From Spirochaetota bacterium (GTDB lineage: Bacteria > Spirochaetota > Brevinematia > DTOW01), in NCBI GenBank assembly GCA_025061835.1, contig JANXAC010000002.1, forward strand, positions 1 to 37,184: 37,184 bases of DNA. The letters run 5' to 3'. Positions 8,949-19,509 of the stretch are shown piece after piece (position 1 is the stretch's first letter; every line of letters starts with the position of its first letter). Both the position numbers and the translations under genes were made by a program. A model generated the notes under the pieces. It had not been told where the DNA came from. It saw nothing but the letters and a program-made list of their open reading frames with translations, and made no database searches.

Positions 8949-9803
8949 CTAGCTTTGGATGAGTTTTTCCATTAGTTTAGCAATCTTTTCTGGTATTTCA
9001 ATAGGCGTCATATGTCCCGCGTTTTTGATTATATGAACTTGCTTTTTGAAAAGTATTGAGAACTTGTATTGGACCTGGATAGGTATAAGCATATCCTTGT
9101 CTGACCATATTATTTCAACATCAGGTAGTAGTGTCCTGTCTATGTCTTCAACGAAAACATCAAAGATATTCTTTGTAATCCTCAAAGCACAAATTCTGTT
9201 CCTAATAGACTCAAAGTGTTTTGATGTATATTCTGATAGGTATTTTGATATGTTTTCTTTTAGAGTACTAGAAATAGGTAGAAAGAATAGAAACTTCTTA
9301 AAATAAAGCCTTATGAAGATAGACAAAGTGAAGATACCAAACATAAACCTAATTGGCTGTAGGAAACTAATCTTTAATATCGGGTGTAGTGTTCTCCAAA
9401 ACTCGTAAGAGCCTATTGAATTAAGTAGAATGACCTTCTTGACAAGGGTTTTTGATATTGAACATAACTTACTTGCCAGGAAGAGTGAAATTTTACCACC
9501 TGTTGAGTGACCGATGATTGTGATGTTTTTCAAACCAAGTTTCATAACGAGTTTGGTAAGAATTGAAATGTTTTCTTGAGTATCAAACCTTAACTTGAGT
9601 GACCTTGAACTATCACCATGTCCGAGTAGATCAACTGCGATTATCCTGTACTTTTTTTTACTCATACTCTGGATTATAGGTATCCAACTTTCCTTGGATG
9701 TAAGCCACCCGTGTATGAAGAGAATAATATCTTTCCCATTACCAGTCTCAAAGTACGATATATATCTGTGCTTATCAACTCTAAAAGTTTTACTTTCAAA
9801 CAT
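8949..9803 (-). CDS. Alpha/beta hydrolase
   Basis: I place the start at 9803: GGAGG lies 5 bases upstream, inside a longer frame that opens with GTG at 9815. The resulting 284 residues show the oxyanion-loop H-G-W (about 31-33), the nucleophile elbow G-H-S-T-G-G (Ser near 100), an acid in W-S-D-K-D near the C-terminus and the catalytic His in N-A-G-H-M-T-P. A cap region with hydrophobic helices lies between. The fold is clear but the substrate is not; esterases, lipases and haloperoxidase-like enzymes share these features. It lies 50 bases downstream of the Xaa-Pro peptidase on the same strand, probably in one transcript. Confidence 0.82.
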   Translation of the reverse strand: MFESKTFRVDKHRYISYFETGNGKDIILFIHGWLTSKESWIPIIQSMSKKKYRIIAVDLLGHGDSSRSLKLRFDTQENISILTKLVMKLGLKNITIIGHSTGGKISLFLASKLCSISKTLVKKVILLNSIGSYEFWRTLHPILKISFLQPIRFMFGIFTLSIFIRLYFKKFLFFLPISSTLKENISKYLSEYTSKHFESIRNRICALRITKNIFDVFVEDIDRTLLPDVEIIWSDKDMLIPIQVQYKFSILFKKQVHIIKNAGHMTPIEIPEKIAKLMEKLIQS

Positions 9804-9853
9804 ACACTCCTCCACTTAGTAAAGTGTTATTTGTTTGTAAAAGTCTCCAAATT

Positions 9854-10996
9854 TTATATTACCACTGGGTCAGTTTTTAAATTTGTTAGAACTTCACACG
9901 AGTTTTTACCTATCAAAACCATGTTTTCAATTCTTATTCCAAATTCACCCGGTATATATATCCCAGGTTCTATCGTTACAACCATACCTTCTTGGAGTTC
10001 GTAATTATTCCATTGTGATAGGTATGGGTATTCGTGTATCTCAAGCCCAACGCCGTGCCCCGTTGAATGTATGAAGTAGTCTCCAAGTCCATTTCTCTGA
10101 ATCACACTCCTTACTTTTCTATCAACCTCACCAACACTTATTCCTGCTCTAGCACTCGCTATTCCTTCATTCAATGCTTCAAGAACTACATTGTATGTAT
10201 CTTTAAGTTTCTGTGATAGTTGTCCTATGAAGATAGTTCTGGTTGTATCGGTGCAATACATATCTTTTTTTATTCCAAAGTCAATTACTACTGGCTCTCC
10301 GTTTGAGATTACTTTGTTGGATGACCTTGCATGAGGCATTGAAGACCTGCTCCCCGATGCTACTATCGTAGGAAACGACATTCCTTCTGCTCCCTTTGAC
10401 TTTAGGTAATACTCCAACTCCGCAGAAACCTGAAGTTCAGTCATTCCAGACTTTACAACTTTAAGTATATACAAAAATCCTTCATCTGATAAAAGAATGT
10501 TATTCTTGATAGTTTCTATCTCATCGGCATCTTTTATAGCTCTCACCTTTTGTGTTATCTCTTCCTTGAAAAATACTTTTATATTGCCTATTGAGAAATG
10601 GTCATCCCGTAGGGATAGTAGCTTTTTATTCAATCCGAAAAGCTTTTTGTCTTTGGCACACTCTACAACTGATATGAATCCACTGAGTCTAGTATCATTT
10701 GAGCATATATATATATCTTCTGAACCTATGCCTAACAATACATCAACTATTCTGGAAAAGATATCCTTTTTTTCAACTATGTGTATATCAAAAAGAGATT
10801 TATCCACGAAATTCATTGCCTCTTCCTCAAACATTTTAACAGTTATCAAGTGTGACTTTTGATTATCAAGAACTATATATCCAAAATCTCCCGTAAAACC
10901 TGAGAAATAGAACAAGTCTTCTGACTTGGATGTTATAAAAGGATTACCCCCAGTAGATATGAGAAGCTTATCAATTCTTGACTTAAACTTACTCAT
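9854..10996 (-). CDS. M24B metallopeptidase, Xaa-Pro aminopeptidase type
   Basis: The 380-residue enzyme has a creatinase-like N-terminal domain (about 1-140) and a pita-bread catalytic domain. All five metal ligands are visible in order: Asp in V-V-I-D-F-G, Asp in Y-C-T-D-T-T-R-T, His in S-T-G-H-G-V-G-L-E-I-H-E, Glu in T-I-E-P-G-I-Y-I-P and Glu in G-I-R-I-E-N-M. It is expected to remove N-terminal residues preceding proline in the cytoplasm; the PepQ dipeptidase group is the alternative. It heads a two-gene unit with the downstream alpha/beta hydrolase. Confidence 0.9.
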   Translation of the reverse strand: MSKFKSRIDKLLISTGGNPFITSKSEDLFYFSGFTGDFGYIVLDNQKSHLITVKMFEEEAMNFVDKSLFDIHIVEKKDIFSRIVDVLLGIGSEDIYICSNDTRLSGFISVVECAKDKKLFGLNKKLLSLRDDHFSIGNIKVFFKEEITQKVRAIKDADEIETIKNNILLSDEGFLYILKVVKSGMTELQVSAELEYYLKSKGAEGMSFPTIVASGSRSSMPHARSSNKVISNGEPVVIDFGIKKDMYCTDTTRTIFIGQLSQKLKDTYNVVLEALNEGIASARAGISVGEVDRKVRSVIQRNGLGDYFIHSTGHGVGLEIHEYPYLSQWNNYELQEGMVVTIEPGIYIPGEFGIRIENMVLIGKNSCEVLTNLKTDPVVI

Positions 10997-11018
10997 GATT
11001 TTACCTCACTAGTGTTTA

Positions 11019-11048
11019 ATTATGAAAATGACTTTTATAGAATATCAA
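11019..11048 (-). promoter_or_regulatory. Candidate promoter of the Xaa-Pro peptidase operon
   Basis: Read on the minus strand, TTGATA (11048-11043), an 18-base spacer and CATAAT (11024-11019) lie 22 bases upstream of the start at 10996. The gap to 11171 otherwise shows no gene. Confidence 0.35.
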
Positions 11049-11171
11049 AAATCTATGTTTTTTGTATTCATATCAAATCAAATTAGATGATTCCAGAACA
11101 AATTAACTACAATAAAGTTTTGGGAAAAGGGGGTTAGAAATGCTTATATACACATAAAGATCGTTATTTTC

Positions 11172-11200
11172 TTGACAAATAAAACACTTATAAATAAAAT
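11172..11200 (+). promoter_or_regulatory. Strong promoter of the HU gene
   Basis: A consensus -35 TTGACA (11172-11177), a 17-base spacer and TAAAAT (11195-11200) precede the HU gene. The strong ribosome-binding site AAAGGAGG (11214-11221) follows, 6 bases before the ATG. This is the best-matched expression signal in the window, as expected for an abundant nucleoid protein. Confidence 0.65.
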
Positions 11201-11227
11201 AGGATTGTATTTGAAAGGAGGTTCTGT

Positions 11228-11500
11228 ATGAACAAAAAAGACCTTGTGAGAAATATTGCAAACTCAACTAAGTTGAGTCAAAAGACTGTCTCTCAAGTCA
11301 TTGATGCTTTTCTTGAGGAAATGGAGAAGGCAGTTAAGAGTAAGAATACTCTATCAATAGTTGGCTATTTGACTCTCTCTGTCAAAAAAAGGTCTTCAAG
11401 AACTGCAATCAATCCTAAAACGAAGCAAAAGATAACCATACCAGCGAAGGATTATCCTACAATAAAGGTAGGCAGTAAACTTAAGAACTTAGTTAAATAA
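11228..11500 (+). CDS. hup: HU family DNA-binding protein
   Basis: The 90-residue protein is a standard-length HU/IHF family member. N-terminal helices (M-N-K-K-D-L-V-R-N-I-A, K-T-V-S-Q-V-I-D-A-F) form the dimer core. The signature arm region reads T-L-S-I-V-G-Y-L-T-L-S-V-K-K-R-S-S-R-T-A-I-N-P, followed by P-A-K-D-Y-P-T-I-K-V-G-S-K-L-K. Some arm positions differ from the common 'G.fG.f....R..R.grNP' (for example Y-L instead of F-G), so specificity may differ. It bends and compacts DNA. It is monocistronic, with a strong promoter and a hairpin just downstream. Confidence 0.92.
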   Translation: MNKKDLVRNIANSTKLSQKTVSQVIDAFLEEMEKAVKSKNTLSIVGYLTLSVKKRSSRTAINPKTKQKITIPAKDYPTIKVGSKLKNLVK

Positions 11501-11509
11501 CTAAATGTT

Positions 11510-11527
11510 AAGGGGGACATCCCCCTT
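11510..11527 (+). terminator. G5/C5 hairpin between HU and glgP, probably bidirectional
   Basis: AAGGGGG and CCCCCTT form a 7-bp stem with a 4-base loop (ACAT), 9 bases after the HU stop and 16 bases beyond the stop of the convergent glgP gene. No clear T run follows on either strand. It belongs to a recurring AGGGGGA-type hairpin seen also at 31428 and 33517. Confidence 0.6.
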
Positions 11528-11543
11528 CAAAATCAAATACTGA

Positions 11544-14075
11544 CTAATCAATTCTAACTTTTACTGGTTTAGCTTTCCATATTTCTTCGCAGTATTCTTT
11601 AATGGTTCTATCGCTTGAGAACTTACCCATTCTAGCCGTATTTAACAATGCTTTTCTATTCCATTCATATTTGTCTCTGTATAGAGCATCAATCTTAGCG
11701 TGTGTATTCTTGTAATCCTCAAAGTCTGCTAGTAAAAAGTATTCATCAGGGGCACTCCCCCCTCTGCCAAACAGCAACGAATTGTATATAGGCTCAAATA
11801 TCCCTGGCTCTTTGGGAGCGAAATAACTACCAATTATCATATCTAAAATCCTTTTTATATCTGGATTTGAATTGTATATATCGTAAGGACTATATCTGCC
11901 ACTCATTCTCAACTCTGCAACTTCTTCAGCTTTCAGACCAAATATAAATATATTTTCTTCACCGACTTCTTCCATTATTTCAACATTAGCACCATCAAGC
12001 GTTCCAATCGTGATAGCTCCGTTTAAGGCAAATTTCATATTACCAGTTCCAGACGCTTCTTTACCAGCAGTAGAAATCTGTTCACTAACATTAGCAGCAG
12101 GAATTATCTTCTCTGCCAGGGAAACATTATAGTTAGGTATAAAAACAACTTTTATTTTGTCCTTTATACTTTTGTCCCTATTGATGGTCTCGCCTATGCT
12201 ATTTATCAGCTTGATTATTAGTTTAGCCATATAGTATCCAGGAGCTGCCTTAGCACCGAATATGAAGGTTCTGGGGTATATGTCAAGATTTGGATCATCT
12301 TTAAGTCTCGTATAAAGGTATATTATATGCATAGCATTAAGTAACTGTCTCTTGTATTCGTGTAGTCTCTTCACTTGAACATCATACATACTCACTGGAT
12401 CAACTTTGACACCACAAACATCTTTTATATATCTAGCAAGCTTCTCTTTGTTATTTTGCTTGACAGAGTAAAATTTATCCAAAAACGCTCTATCATCTGC
12501 GAACTTTTCTAATTTTCTAAGTTCGTACAGATCCTTTACCCATTTGTCGCCAATCGTTTCGGTAATCAAACTAGCTAACCCTGGATTTGAGAGCAGAAGC
12601 CACCTTCTTTGAGTTACGCCATTTGTTTTATTGTTAAACTTGTCTGGAAATATTTCATAGAAGTCTTTCATAACACTATTCTTTAGGATATTAGTATGTA
12701 GTTCTGAAACACCATTGACAGAATGTGAGCCTATTACACATAAGTTAGCCATTCTTACCATCTTTGAAGGTCCTTCCTCAAATATTGACACATTCCTTAT
12801 TTTGTTGATATCGTTGAAGGTTGCTGAAACTTTATTCAAAAATCTTCTATTTATCTCGTTTATTATCTGAAGATGTCTAGGGAATAATCTTTCAAACAGA
12901 CTAACCTCCCATTTCTCAAGAGCCTCAGGCATCACTGTGTGGTTAGTGTATCCGAAGGTATTTACAGTTATATCCCAAGCCTTGTCCCAAGGTATTTCCT
13001 CAATATCAACAAGTATCCTCATAAGTTCAGGTATAGCTAGTGCAGGATGAGTATCGTTAAGTTGTATAGCAACTTTATCTGGGAATAACTCAAAGTTATT
13101 GCCAAACTGTTTCTTAAATCTCCTTATAATATCCTGTAGTGATGCAGAGACAAAGAAATACTCTTGCTTCAATCTAAGTTCTTTACCTTCATATATGTTG
13201 TCATTAGGATATAAAACTTTTGATATAACTTCGGATAGGTTTTTATTTTCAACGGCTTTTACATAATCTCCATGATTAAATATCTGTAAGTCAAACTCTT
13301 CAGATGCTCTAGCAGCCCAGAGTCTCAAAGTATTGACAGTGTTAGTATCATATCCAACTATCGGAGTGTCATAAGGAACTGCAAGAACATCCCGGGTGTC
13401 AACCCATTCAAACTTCAACTCACCATTCTTAACATAAGAATTAACCCTACCATAAAACTTAACAGTGACAGAATACTCTGGTCTTTCAAACTCCCAAGGA
13501 TTACCAAATTTAAGCCATTCTTCAGGTTTTTCAACCTGATAGCCGTTTTGGAATACTTGCTTAAATATTCCAAACTCATACCTTATACCGTAACCGTAAG
13601 CGGGATATTCAAGAGTAGCCAATGAGTCAAGAAAACAAGCAGCTAGCCTACCTAGTCCGCCATTACCTAAACCAGGATCTTCCTCCAGTTCAGCTAGTTT
13701 ATCTATATCAATACCCAGATCATCCATCGCCTTCCTAACTTCTTTGTCAATCCTGAGATTAATCATATTGTTTATCAACATTCTACCTATCAAAAATTCC
13801 AAAGATAGATAATAGATCCTCTTAGTATCAGAAACCTCGTAGTATGTTTGTTGTGTCTTTATTAACTTCTCAATAAGTCTGTCTCTTACAGAAAGAGCGA
13901 GACTAAAAAGTTTATCAAGTTCAGTGGCTGAATACTCGTCTTTAGCCATTGAATACTTGAGATGTCTTGCGAAAGATGATTTTATAGATTTGTAATCTAG
14001 TCCTTCTCTGTATTCTTTTAAAACTTTCCTCGTAATAGGATCCTTGACTAACCTACTCAAACTAGCATCTATCAT
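11544..14075 (-). CDS. glgP: Glycogen/starch/maltodextrin phosphorylase
   Basis: The 843-residue protein is a full-length GT35 phosphorylase that releases glucose-1-phosphate from alpha-1,4-glucans. The PLP lysine is in E-A-S-G-T-G-N-M-K-F (Lys681, close to Lys680 of the rabbit enzyme). Other matches are L-E-F-L-I-G-R-M-L (near residue 95), G-L-G-N-G-G-L-G-R-L-A-A-C-F-L-D-S (about 135-150), Q-L-N-D-T-H-P-A and V-K-R-L-H-E-Y-K-R-Q. It belongs to the long animal/bacterial GlgP class rather than the divergent short class. It is the sole gene of its transcript. Together with the amylase at 31453 it points to alpha-glucan metabolism; no debranching or branching enzyme is in view. Confidence 0.96.
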   Translation of the reverse strand: MIDASLSRLVKDPITRKVLKEYREGLDYKSIKSSFARHLKYSMAKDEYSATELDKLFSLALSVRDRLIEKLIKTQQTYYEVSDTKRIYYLSLEFLIGRMLINNMINLRIDKEVRKAMDDLGIDIDKLAELEEDPGLGNGGLGRLAACFLDSLATLEYPAYGYGIRYEFGIFKQVFQNGYQVEKPEEWLKFGNPWEFERPEYSVTVKFYGRVNSYVKNGELKFEWVDTRDVLAVPYDTPIVGYDTNTVNTLRLWAARASEEFDLQIFNHGDYVKAVENKNLSEVISKVLYPNDNIYEGKELRLKQEYFFVSASLQDIIRRFKKQFGNNFELFPDKVAIQLNDTHPALAIPELMRILVDIEEIPWDKAWDITVNTFGYTNHTVMPEALEKWEVSLFERLFPRHLQIINEINRRFLNKVSATFNDINKIRNVSIFEEGPSKMVRMANLCVIGSHSVNGVSELHTNILKNSVMKDFYEIFPDKFNNKTNGVTQRRWLLLSNPGLASLITETIGDKWVKDLYELRKLEKFADDRAFLDKFYSVKQNNKEKLARYIKDVCGVKVDPVSMYDVQVKRLHEYKRQLLNAMHIIYLYTRLKDDPNLDIYPRTFIFGAKAAPGYYMAKLIIKLINSIGETINRDKSIKDKIKVVFIPNYNVSLAEKIIPAANVSEQISTAGKEASGTGNMKFALNGAITIGTLDGANVEIMEEVGEENIFIFGLKAEEVAELRMSGRYSPYDIYNSNPDIKRILDMIIGSYFAPKEPGIFEPIYNSLLFGRGGSAPDEYFLLADFEDYKNTHAKIDALYRDKYEWNRKALLNTARMGKFSSDRTIKEYCEEIWKAKPVKVRID

Positions 14076-14101
14076 ACATTTACCCCCAGATAATACTCTT
14101 T

Positions 14102-14131
14102 ATTTTAACAGAAGTATTTTTGTAGTATCAA
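14102..14131 (-). promoter_or_regulatory. Promoter of glgP
   Basis: On the minus strand TTGATA (14131-14126), an 18-base spacer and TAAAAT (14107-14102) precede glgP by 26 bases; GGGGG near 14090 can serve as its ribosome-binding site. Confidence 0.45.
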
Positions 14132-14394
14132 AAACTGGTCGGATAAGGCATCGTAAAATTTTTGAAAAAGGTGTATTTACGCTTCAGTTGTGTTATTTGA
14201 CTAGAATCGGGAATTAATTGTAAATTTTTCCCAAATATTTTTCTCACCAAGAAGTATTTATTATCAACTCTATATGCTCAAGTTTTTATGCTTTGCTGAC
14301 CTTTGTGAAATTTGTTTTACAGTTATAAGTTTTTTTATTTACAATTCAGATATACAATGGTTATTCCGAAAATTTCTAGAGGTGAGGTTTAAGA
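14132..14394. other. Intergenic region between divergent glgP and the unknown gene at 14395
   Basis: The whole gap is 319 bases. Beyond the glgP promoter it is AT-rich with long T runs. A possible plus-strand promoter is TTGACT (14197-14202), 18 bases, TAAATT (14221-14226), which would leave a leader of about 160 bases. GAGGT (14382-14386) precedes the ATG of the next gene. No RNA gene, repeat or ORF was recognised. Confidence 0.4.
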
Positions 14395-15381
14395 ATGCCA
14401 GAGTCAGCAATACCTGCTTATGGTGTTATAAAATGTAGGTTTAAGGCTGTAAGCACGAACACCTTTGGACTGGCTTTTATATCTTTCAATCTTCTATCAA
14501 AAAGTTTAGAAAAAATCCAAGTTGCTTCATCACATTTCAGTTCAATATATGAGAATAATCCTCAGATGCCATGGCATGATTTTGAGGAGAAAATAGTTAA
14601 TATAAAATGGAAGGGTGAGTATTCAATAAGTATAACCAACGATATACAGAAAGCGATAGATTATGAACTAAAGTCAAAAGATAGAGTTGATGAGATTATA
14701 TATTTCATAAACAAAAATGCTACACCTAAGATTGCAGAATTTATCCAGAATGTTTTACAAAGACCAACTGGAGATAGAAATGTCTCTATTGATGTAGAGA
14801 TTGAAACGATAAGTCAGGAGGAGATTGAAGAGATCAGTATAAAAAGAATAAAAAAGGAATCAGATAAAAAACTACAACAAGCCCAACAATCATCAAAGCA
14901 AGATGCAGATGAGTTCAACCTCCCCCAAAACTCTATTGTTCTTGAGGCTGCTCTGGTTCTATCACCTATAACAGGAGTTCCTGTCTATGAACTAAAACCC
15001 GGAGACAAGGTTTTAACGAGGATTACTGAAAAAACACAAAGAGGTCAATACTTTAAAGAACTCCTCGGTGCTATATCACCTCAGACGAATGAAGAGAGAC
15101 CTATTCCTTCAACAGTAGAACAAATAAAAGTTGTAGGTAAAAATTATGTTATTCTTACAAGCATTGGTCCCGGTGTCTATGGAAAATCAATAGAAGAAGA
15201 TAATGTAAAGATCAAGAAGTACGAAGGTGAAATAATAAAAGGTCCAAGACTTGATCAAGGGCTTGAAGAATCAAGTATTGCAAAAGAAGACAACACTATA
15301 AATATAATCATATTCGTAGGTATAGCAGCTGGAGGACTAATACTAATAGCACTTATACTAATGCTACTGGGGTTCTTCTAA
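14395..15381 (+). CDS. Unrecognised tail-anchored membrane protein
   Basis: I do not recognise this 328-residue protein. It has no signal peptide. Residues 1-130 look like a mixed alpha/beta soluble domain (P-A-Y-G-V-I-K-C-R-F-K-A at the start). About 130-172 is charged and coiled-coil-like (E-E-I-E-E-I-S-I-K-R-I-K-K-E). A second domain (about 180-275) contains V-L-S-P-I-T-G-V-P-V-Y-E-L-K-P-G-D-K-V and V-V-G-K-N-Y-V-I-L-T. A single hydrophobic helix (about 303-325) ends at the C-terminus, so the protein is probably anchored with its bulk in the cytoplasm. The stop overlaps the hisB start (TAATG), implying coupled translation, but no link to histidine synthesis is evident. Confidence 0.6.
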   Translation: MPESAIPAYGVIKCRFKAVSTNTFGLAFISFNLLSKSLEKIQVASSHFSSIYENNPQMPWHDFEEKIVNIKWKGEYSISITNDIQKAIDYELKSKDRVDEIIYFINKNATPKIAEFIQNVLQRPTGDRNVSIDVEIETISQEEIEEISIKRIKKESDKKLQQAQQSSKQDADEFNLPQNSIVLEAALVLSPITGVPVYELKPGDKVLTRITEKTQRGQYFKELLGAISPQTNEERPIPSTVEQIKVVGKNYVILTSIGPGVYGKSIEEDNVKIKKYEGEIIKGPRLDQGLEESSIAKEDNTINIIIFVGIAAGGLILIALILMLLGFF

Positions 15382-15962
15382 TGAGAATATCCAAAATATC
15401 AAGAGAAACCCTTGAAACATCAATAGAAATTTCTGTAAATCTAGATGGTAGTGGAGTATTCAGAGGCACTACTAGTGTTGGTTTCTTTGACCATCTACTT
15501 TCAATACTCTCTAAACACTCTTCTATTGATATTGAAATAATTAAGTGTAAAGGAGATACTCATGTAGATTTTCATCACCTTGTGGAAGATTTTGGTATAG
15601 TCCTTGGTAAATGTTTTGACAAAGCAATCGGGGATAAGAAGGGTATATCTAGGTTCGGTTTCGGTTCCGTCCCTCTTGATGAAGCGTTATCCCAAGTGTC
15701 ATTAGATGTAAGTGGAAGACCGTATTTATATATTTCACCTCATATAAGTCAGGGGAACATAAGAGAATTTGATATGGAACTATTGGAGGTATTCTTTCTA
15801 GGCTTTGTAAGAGAGGCTAAGATAACTTTACATATTGACCTAGTGAGAGGAAGTAATAGGCATCACATAGCAGAGTCAGTGTTTAAATCATTTGCATTAG
15901 CTCTCAAAAACGCCATAAAAATAGTTTCAGACACATTGCCATCTACAAAAGGAGTATTGTAG
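15381..15962 (+). CDS. hisB: Imidazoleglycerol-phosphate dehydratase
   Basis: The 193-residue protein is a single-function HisB, catalysing dehydration of imidazole glycerol phosphate in histidine synthesis. The manganese-binding repeats are clear: F-F-D-H-L-L-S-I-L-S-K-H with D-F-H-H-L-V-E-D, and later N-R-H-H-I-A-E-S-V-F-K-S-F. The first residue overlaps the stop codon of the upstream gene. Other his genes are absent, so hisB is an orphan here. The phosphatase domain found in enterobacterial HisB is absent, as is normal outside proteobacteria. Confidence 0.95.
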   Translation: MRISKISRETLETSIEISVNLDGSGVFRGTTSVGFFDHLLSILSKHSSIDIEIIKCKGDTHVDFHHLVEDFGIVLGKCFDKAIGDKKGISRFGFGSVPLDEALSQVSLDVSGRPYLYISPHISQGNIREFDMELLEVFFLGFVREAKITLHIDLVRGSNRHHIAESVFKSFALALKNAIKIVSDTLPSTKGVL

Positions 15963-16152
15963 CATATCGCATGTATGAGTATTTTGATATTCTTAATATA
16001 TCAATTCACTACACAAACCAGTTAATTAATAATGTTTTGAGATAGCTTGTATTCAAATGAAACATTTTCATTAATGAACCACTCAGAATATGCTAATAAG
16101 ATGAAAGATTAGAAAGATCATATTTATAATGGTATGAACATGAAGGTCATGT

Positions 16153-19100
16153 ATGCCAAGAAGAAAGGATATAAACAGCATCCTAGTTATCGGTTCAGGA
16201 CCTATAGTCATAGGTCAGGCTTGTGAATTTGACTATTCTGGCTCACAGGCTTGTAAAGCTTTGAGAGAGGAAGGTTTCAAGGTTATACTAATGAATTCAA
16301 ACCCCGCAACGATAATGACCGATCCAGAGATAGCAGATGTTACATACATTGAACCTCTAACTCTAGAGTTTGTTGAGAAGGTAATAGACAGAGAAAGACC
16401 AGATGCACTCCTGCCAACGCTAGGAGGACAGACTGCACTAAACCTTACGGTAAAATTGTATGAGAATGGCATTTTGGACAAATACAAAGTTAAGCTTATA
16501 GGTGCCAATGTTGAAGCAATCAGGAAGGGGGAAGATAGAGAACTATTTAAAAAGAGTATGGAGAAGATAGGTCTTAAGTGTCCGTATAGCAAAGCTGTTC
16601 ATTCGCTAGATGAAGCTGTAGAAGTTGCTAATAATATTGGTTTCCCTGTAATAATAAGACCTGCATTTACTCTTGGGGGAACTGGCGGTGGTATTGCGTA
16701 TAATATAGATGAGTTTAAAGTTATCGCTGAACGAGGTCTTAGAGCTTCAATGATAGGTGAAATACTAGTTGAGGAATCTCTGATTGGATGGAAAGAATTT
16801 GAATTTGAGGTAATGAGAGACAAGAAGGATAATGTTGTTATCGTGTGTTCAATTGAGAATTTTGACCCAATGGGTGTTCATACAGGTGATTCAATAACTG
16901 TAGCACCGATACAAACACTCACTGACAAACAATACCAAATCTTAAGAGATGCAAGTATAGAGATAATCCGAGAGATAGGTGTTGAGACTGGTGGGTCTAA
17001 CATTCAGTTTGCAGTAAACCCTGAAAATTTTGACTTTATGGTTATTGAGATGAACCCAAGAGTATCAAGAAGCTCTGCGCTTGCTTCAAAAGCAACAGGT
17101 TTCCCGATAGCAAAGATTGCAGCAAAACTGGCGATTGGATATACACTAGATGAAATACCAAATGACATAACTAAAGAAACACCAGCATCATTTGAGCCTA
17201 CTCTTGACTATGTTGTTGTCAAGATGCCAAGGTTTGCGTTTGAAAAATTCCCAGACTCCATACCTATACTAGGAACGCAGATGAAGTCTGTTGGTGAGAC
17301 GATGGCAATCGGTAGAAGTTTCAAGGAAGCATTCGTTAAAGCAATAGTAGGTCTTGAAACAGGTAGAAAATTCTTCCAAGGTATGCTAACGGAAGATCCT
17401 AGTTATGTTGATAATATTGACAGAGTAAGACAAGAAGTGATAACAAAACTTAGAGAACCTAATCCTGAAAGGATATTTTACATAAAGGATGCTTTAAGAA
17501 TTGGCATGAGTATTGATGAAATATACAACTACTCAAAAATTGATAGATGGTTTCTGAACAACATAAGAGAGATCGTTGAAGTAGAAGATACTATACCATC
17601 TAAACTTGAAGATATTGACTATGACCAGATGTTATACTACAAGCAAGTTGGGATAACAGATTATTTGATAGCATTGAAGACAGGCAAATCTGAAACGGAT
17701 GTTAGAGAGTACAGGAAAAGCCTTGGTGTTGATACTACCTATAGGATTGTAGATACTTGTGCTGCAGAGTTTGTAGCAAAGACACCTTACTACTACTCCA
17801 CCTACGACGAGGAATGCGAATATGTAGATAGCAAGAATAAGAAAGTTGTAATACTCGGTAGTGGTCCTAATAGGATTGGTCAAGGGATTGAGTTTGACTA
17901 TTGTTGTGTTCATTGTTCTCTAGAGTTAAAGAGGATGGGATATGATGCAATAATGATCAACTCAAACCCCGAAACAGTCTCAACTGACCACGACACTTCT
18001 TCTAGACTCTACTTTGAGCCACTTACATTTGAGCATGTTATGAATGTTATAGAGAAGGAGAACCCAATCGGTGTGATCCTACAATTCGGAGGACAAACAC
18101 CACTAAAGTTATCACAACAACTTAGAAACGCTGGTGTAAAAATACTCGGAACATCTGCAGAAAGCATAGATATAGCAGAGGATAGAGAGAAGTTTAGGGA
18201 ACTTTTAATGAGTTTAGGTATCAAACAACCTGATAGTAGGACTGCTACAAGTGTAGAAGTTGCTCTTAAAATGGCAGAGGAGATAGGTTATCCTGTGTTA
18301 GTAAGACCTTCGTATGTTCTAGGTGGTAGAGCGATGAATATAGTCTATAGTGAGGATGAATTTCTTGACTATGCTAAGGAAGCAATAAAAGTTTCAGAAG
18401 GAACACCAATATTGATTGATAAATTTCTTCAGGATGCAATTGAAGTTGATGTAGATGCAGTGTGTGATGGAGAAGATGTTGTTATCGCAGGTATCCTTGA
18501 GCATATTGAGGAAGCTGGAGTCCATTCTGGTGATAGTGCTACTGTATTACCTCCCTTCTCTCTTCCTAAAAACATAGTAGATACTATAAGGGAATATACT
18601 TTCAAAATAGCTAAGAAGTTGAATGTTATAGGACTTATAAACATTCAGTATGCGGTTAAAGATGGAGAAGTATATGTTCTAGAAGCAAACCCAAGGGCAT
18701 CAAGAACCGTTCCTTTTATATCCAAAGCAACAGGAATACCTTGGGCAAAAGTGGCTACTAGGATTATTATGGGCGAAACTATAAGAAGCATAGGAGTAGA
18801 AGAGCCCAAATTGGACTACTACGCAGTGAAGGAGGTTGTGCTACCGTTTGAGAAACTTCCTGAAGTTGAACCTGTTCTGGGACCGGAGATGAAATCAACT
18901 GGTGAGGTGATGGGAATAGATAAAGACTTTCCAATTGCTTATGCAAAAGCAGAAATTGCCGCAGGAACACACTTATCCTTCAAGAGTGTTCTACTTACAA
19001 TTGACGATAGAGATAAACCGAAAATTCTAAAAATTGCAAAGTCCTTGAATGAAATAGGTATCAAAATATTTGCTACTACTGGGACACATAACTTCTTAAA

Positions 19101-19380
19101 ACAACATAATATACATTCAGAACTTGCGCTTAAAATAGGAGAAGGAAGACCTAACCTTCTTGACGATATTATGAACGGCAAAATTGGAATGATATTCAAC
19201 ACAACCAAAACAAGAAAATCCGTTAAAGACGAGGTTAGCATAAGAAAGTTGGCTATCAGATATAGAATACCTCTTATAACCACTATTCCTGCTATGTATG
19301 CAGCCGTTGAGTCTCTAAAATCATTAAAAGAAAATGTTTTCAAAGTAAAACCAATTCAGGAGTATATAAATAGAGTTTAA
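16153..19380 (+). CDS. carB: Carbamoyl-phosphate synthase large subunit
   Basis: The 1075-residue protein has the duplicated ATP-grasp architecture: first carboxyphosphate half (about 1-400, starting [21 protein letters not shown]), oligomerisation region, second carbamoyl-phosphate half (about 550-930, starting [19 protein letters not shown]) and a C-terminal MGS-like allosteric domain (about 940-1075, [10 protein letters not shown]). It makes carbamoyl phosphate for pyrimidine and arginine synthesis with the glutaminase subunit CarA. carA is not adjacent, and no other pyrimidine gene is within 14 kb. The gap before it (15963-16152) holds only a small AT-rich inverted repeat near 16056. Confidence 0.97.
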   Translation: MPRRKDINSILVIGSGPIVIGQACEFDYSGSQACKALREEGFKVILMNSNPATIMTDPEIADVTYIEPLTLEFVEKVIDRERPDALLPTLGGQTALNLTVKLYENGILDKYKVKLIGANVEAIRKGEDRELFKKSMEKIGLKCPYSKAVHSLDEAVEVANNIGFPVIIRPAFTLGGTGGGIAYNIDEFKVIAERGLRASMIGEILVEESLIGWKEFEFEVMRDKKDNVVIVCSIENFDPMGVHTGDSITVAPIQTLTDKQYQILRDASIEIIREIGVETGGSNIQFAVNPENFDFMVIEMNPRVSRSSALASKATGFPIAKIAAKLAIGYTLDEIPNDITKETPASFEPTLDYVVVKMPRFAFEKFPDSIPILGTQMKSVGETMAIGRSFKEAFVKAIVGLETGRKFFQGMLTEDPSYVDNIDRVRQEVITKLREPNPERIFYIKDALRIGMSIDEIYNYSKIDRWFLNNIREIVEVEDTIPSKLEDIDYDQMLYYKQVGITDYLIALKTGKSETDVREYRKSLGVDTTYRIVDTCAAEFVAKTPYYYSTYDEECEYVDSKNKKVVILGSGPNRIGQGIEFDYCCVHCSLELKRMGYDAIMINSNPETVSTDHDTSSRLYFEPLTFEHVMNVIEKENPIGVILQFGGQTPLKLSQQLRNAGVKILGTSAESIDIAEDREKFRELLMSLGIKQPDSRTATSVEVALKMAEEIGYPVLVRPSYVLGGRAMNIVYSEDEFLDYAKEAIKVSEGTPILIDKFLQDAIEVDVDAVCDGEDVVIAGILEHIEEAGVHSGDSATVLPPFSLPKNIVDTIREYTFKIAKKLNVIGLINIQYAVKDGEVYVLEANPRASRTVPFISKATGIPWAKVATRIIMGETIRSIGVEEPKLDYYAVKEVVLPFEKLPEVEPVLGPEMKSTGEVMGIDKDFPIAYAKAEIAAGTHLSFKSVLLTIDDRDKPKILKIAKSLNEIGIKIFATTGTHNFLKQHNIHSELALKIGEGRPNLLDDIMNGKIGMIFNTTKTRKSVKDEVSIRKLAIRYRIPLITTIPAMYAAVESLKSLKENVFKVKPIQEYINRV

Positions 19381-19509
19381 GATATCCTAAATTTTTATAT
19401 TACGGATACTATTTGTAAGTTAGTTTCTGAAACATTAGACAAGTTTAAGAAGATTATTTACTCATCCCTATACAGAGACTGCGATAAGAATAAACTATAC
19501 CTAGTTGTG

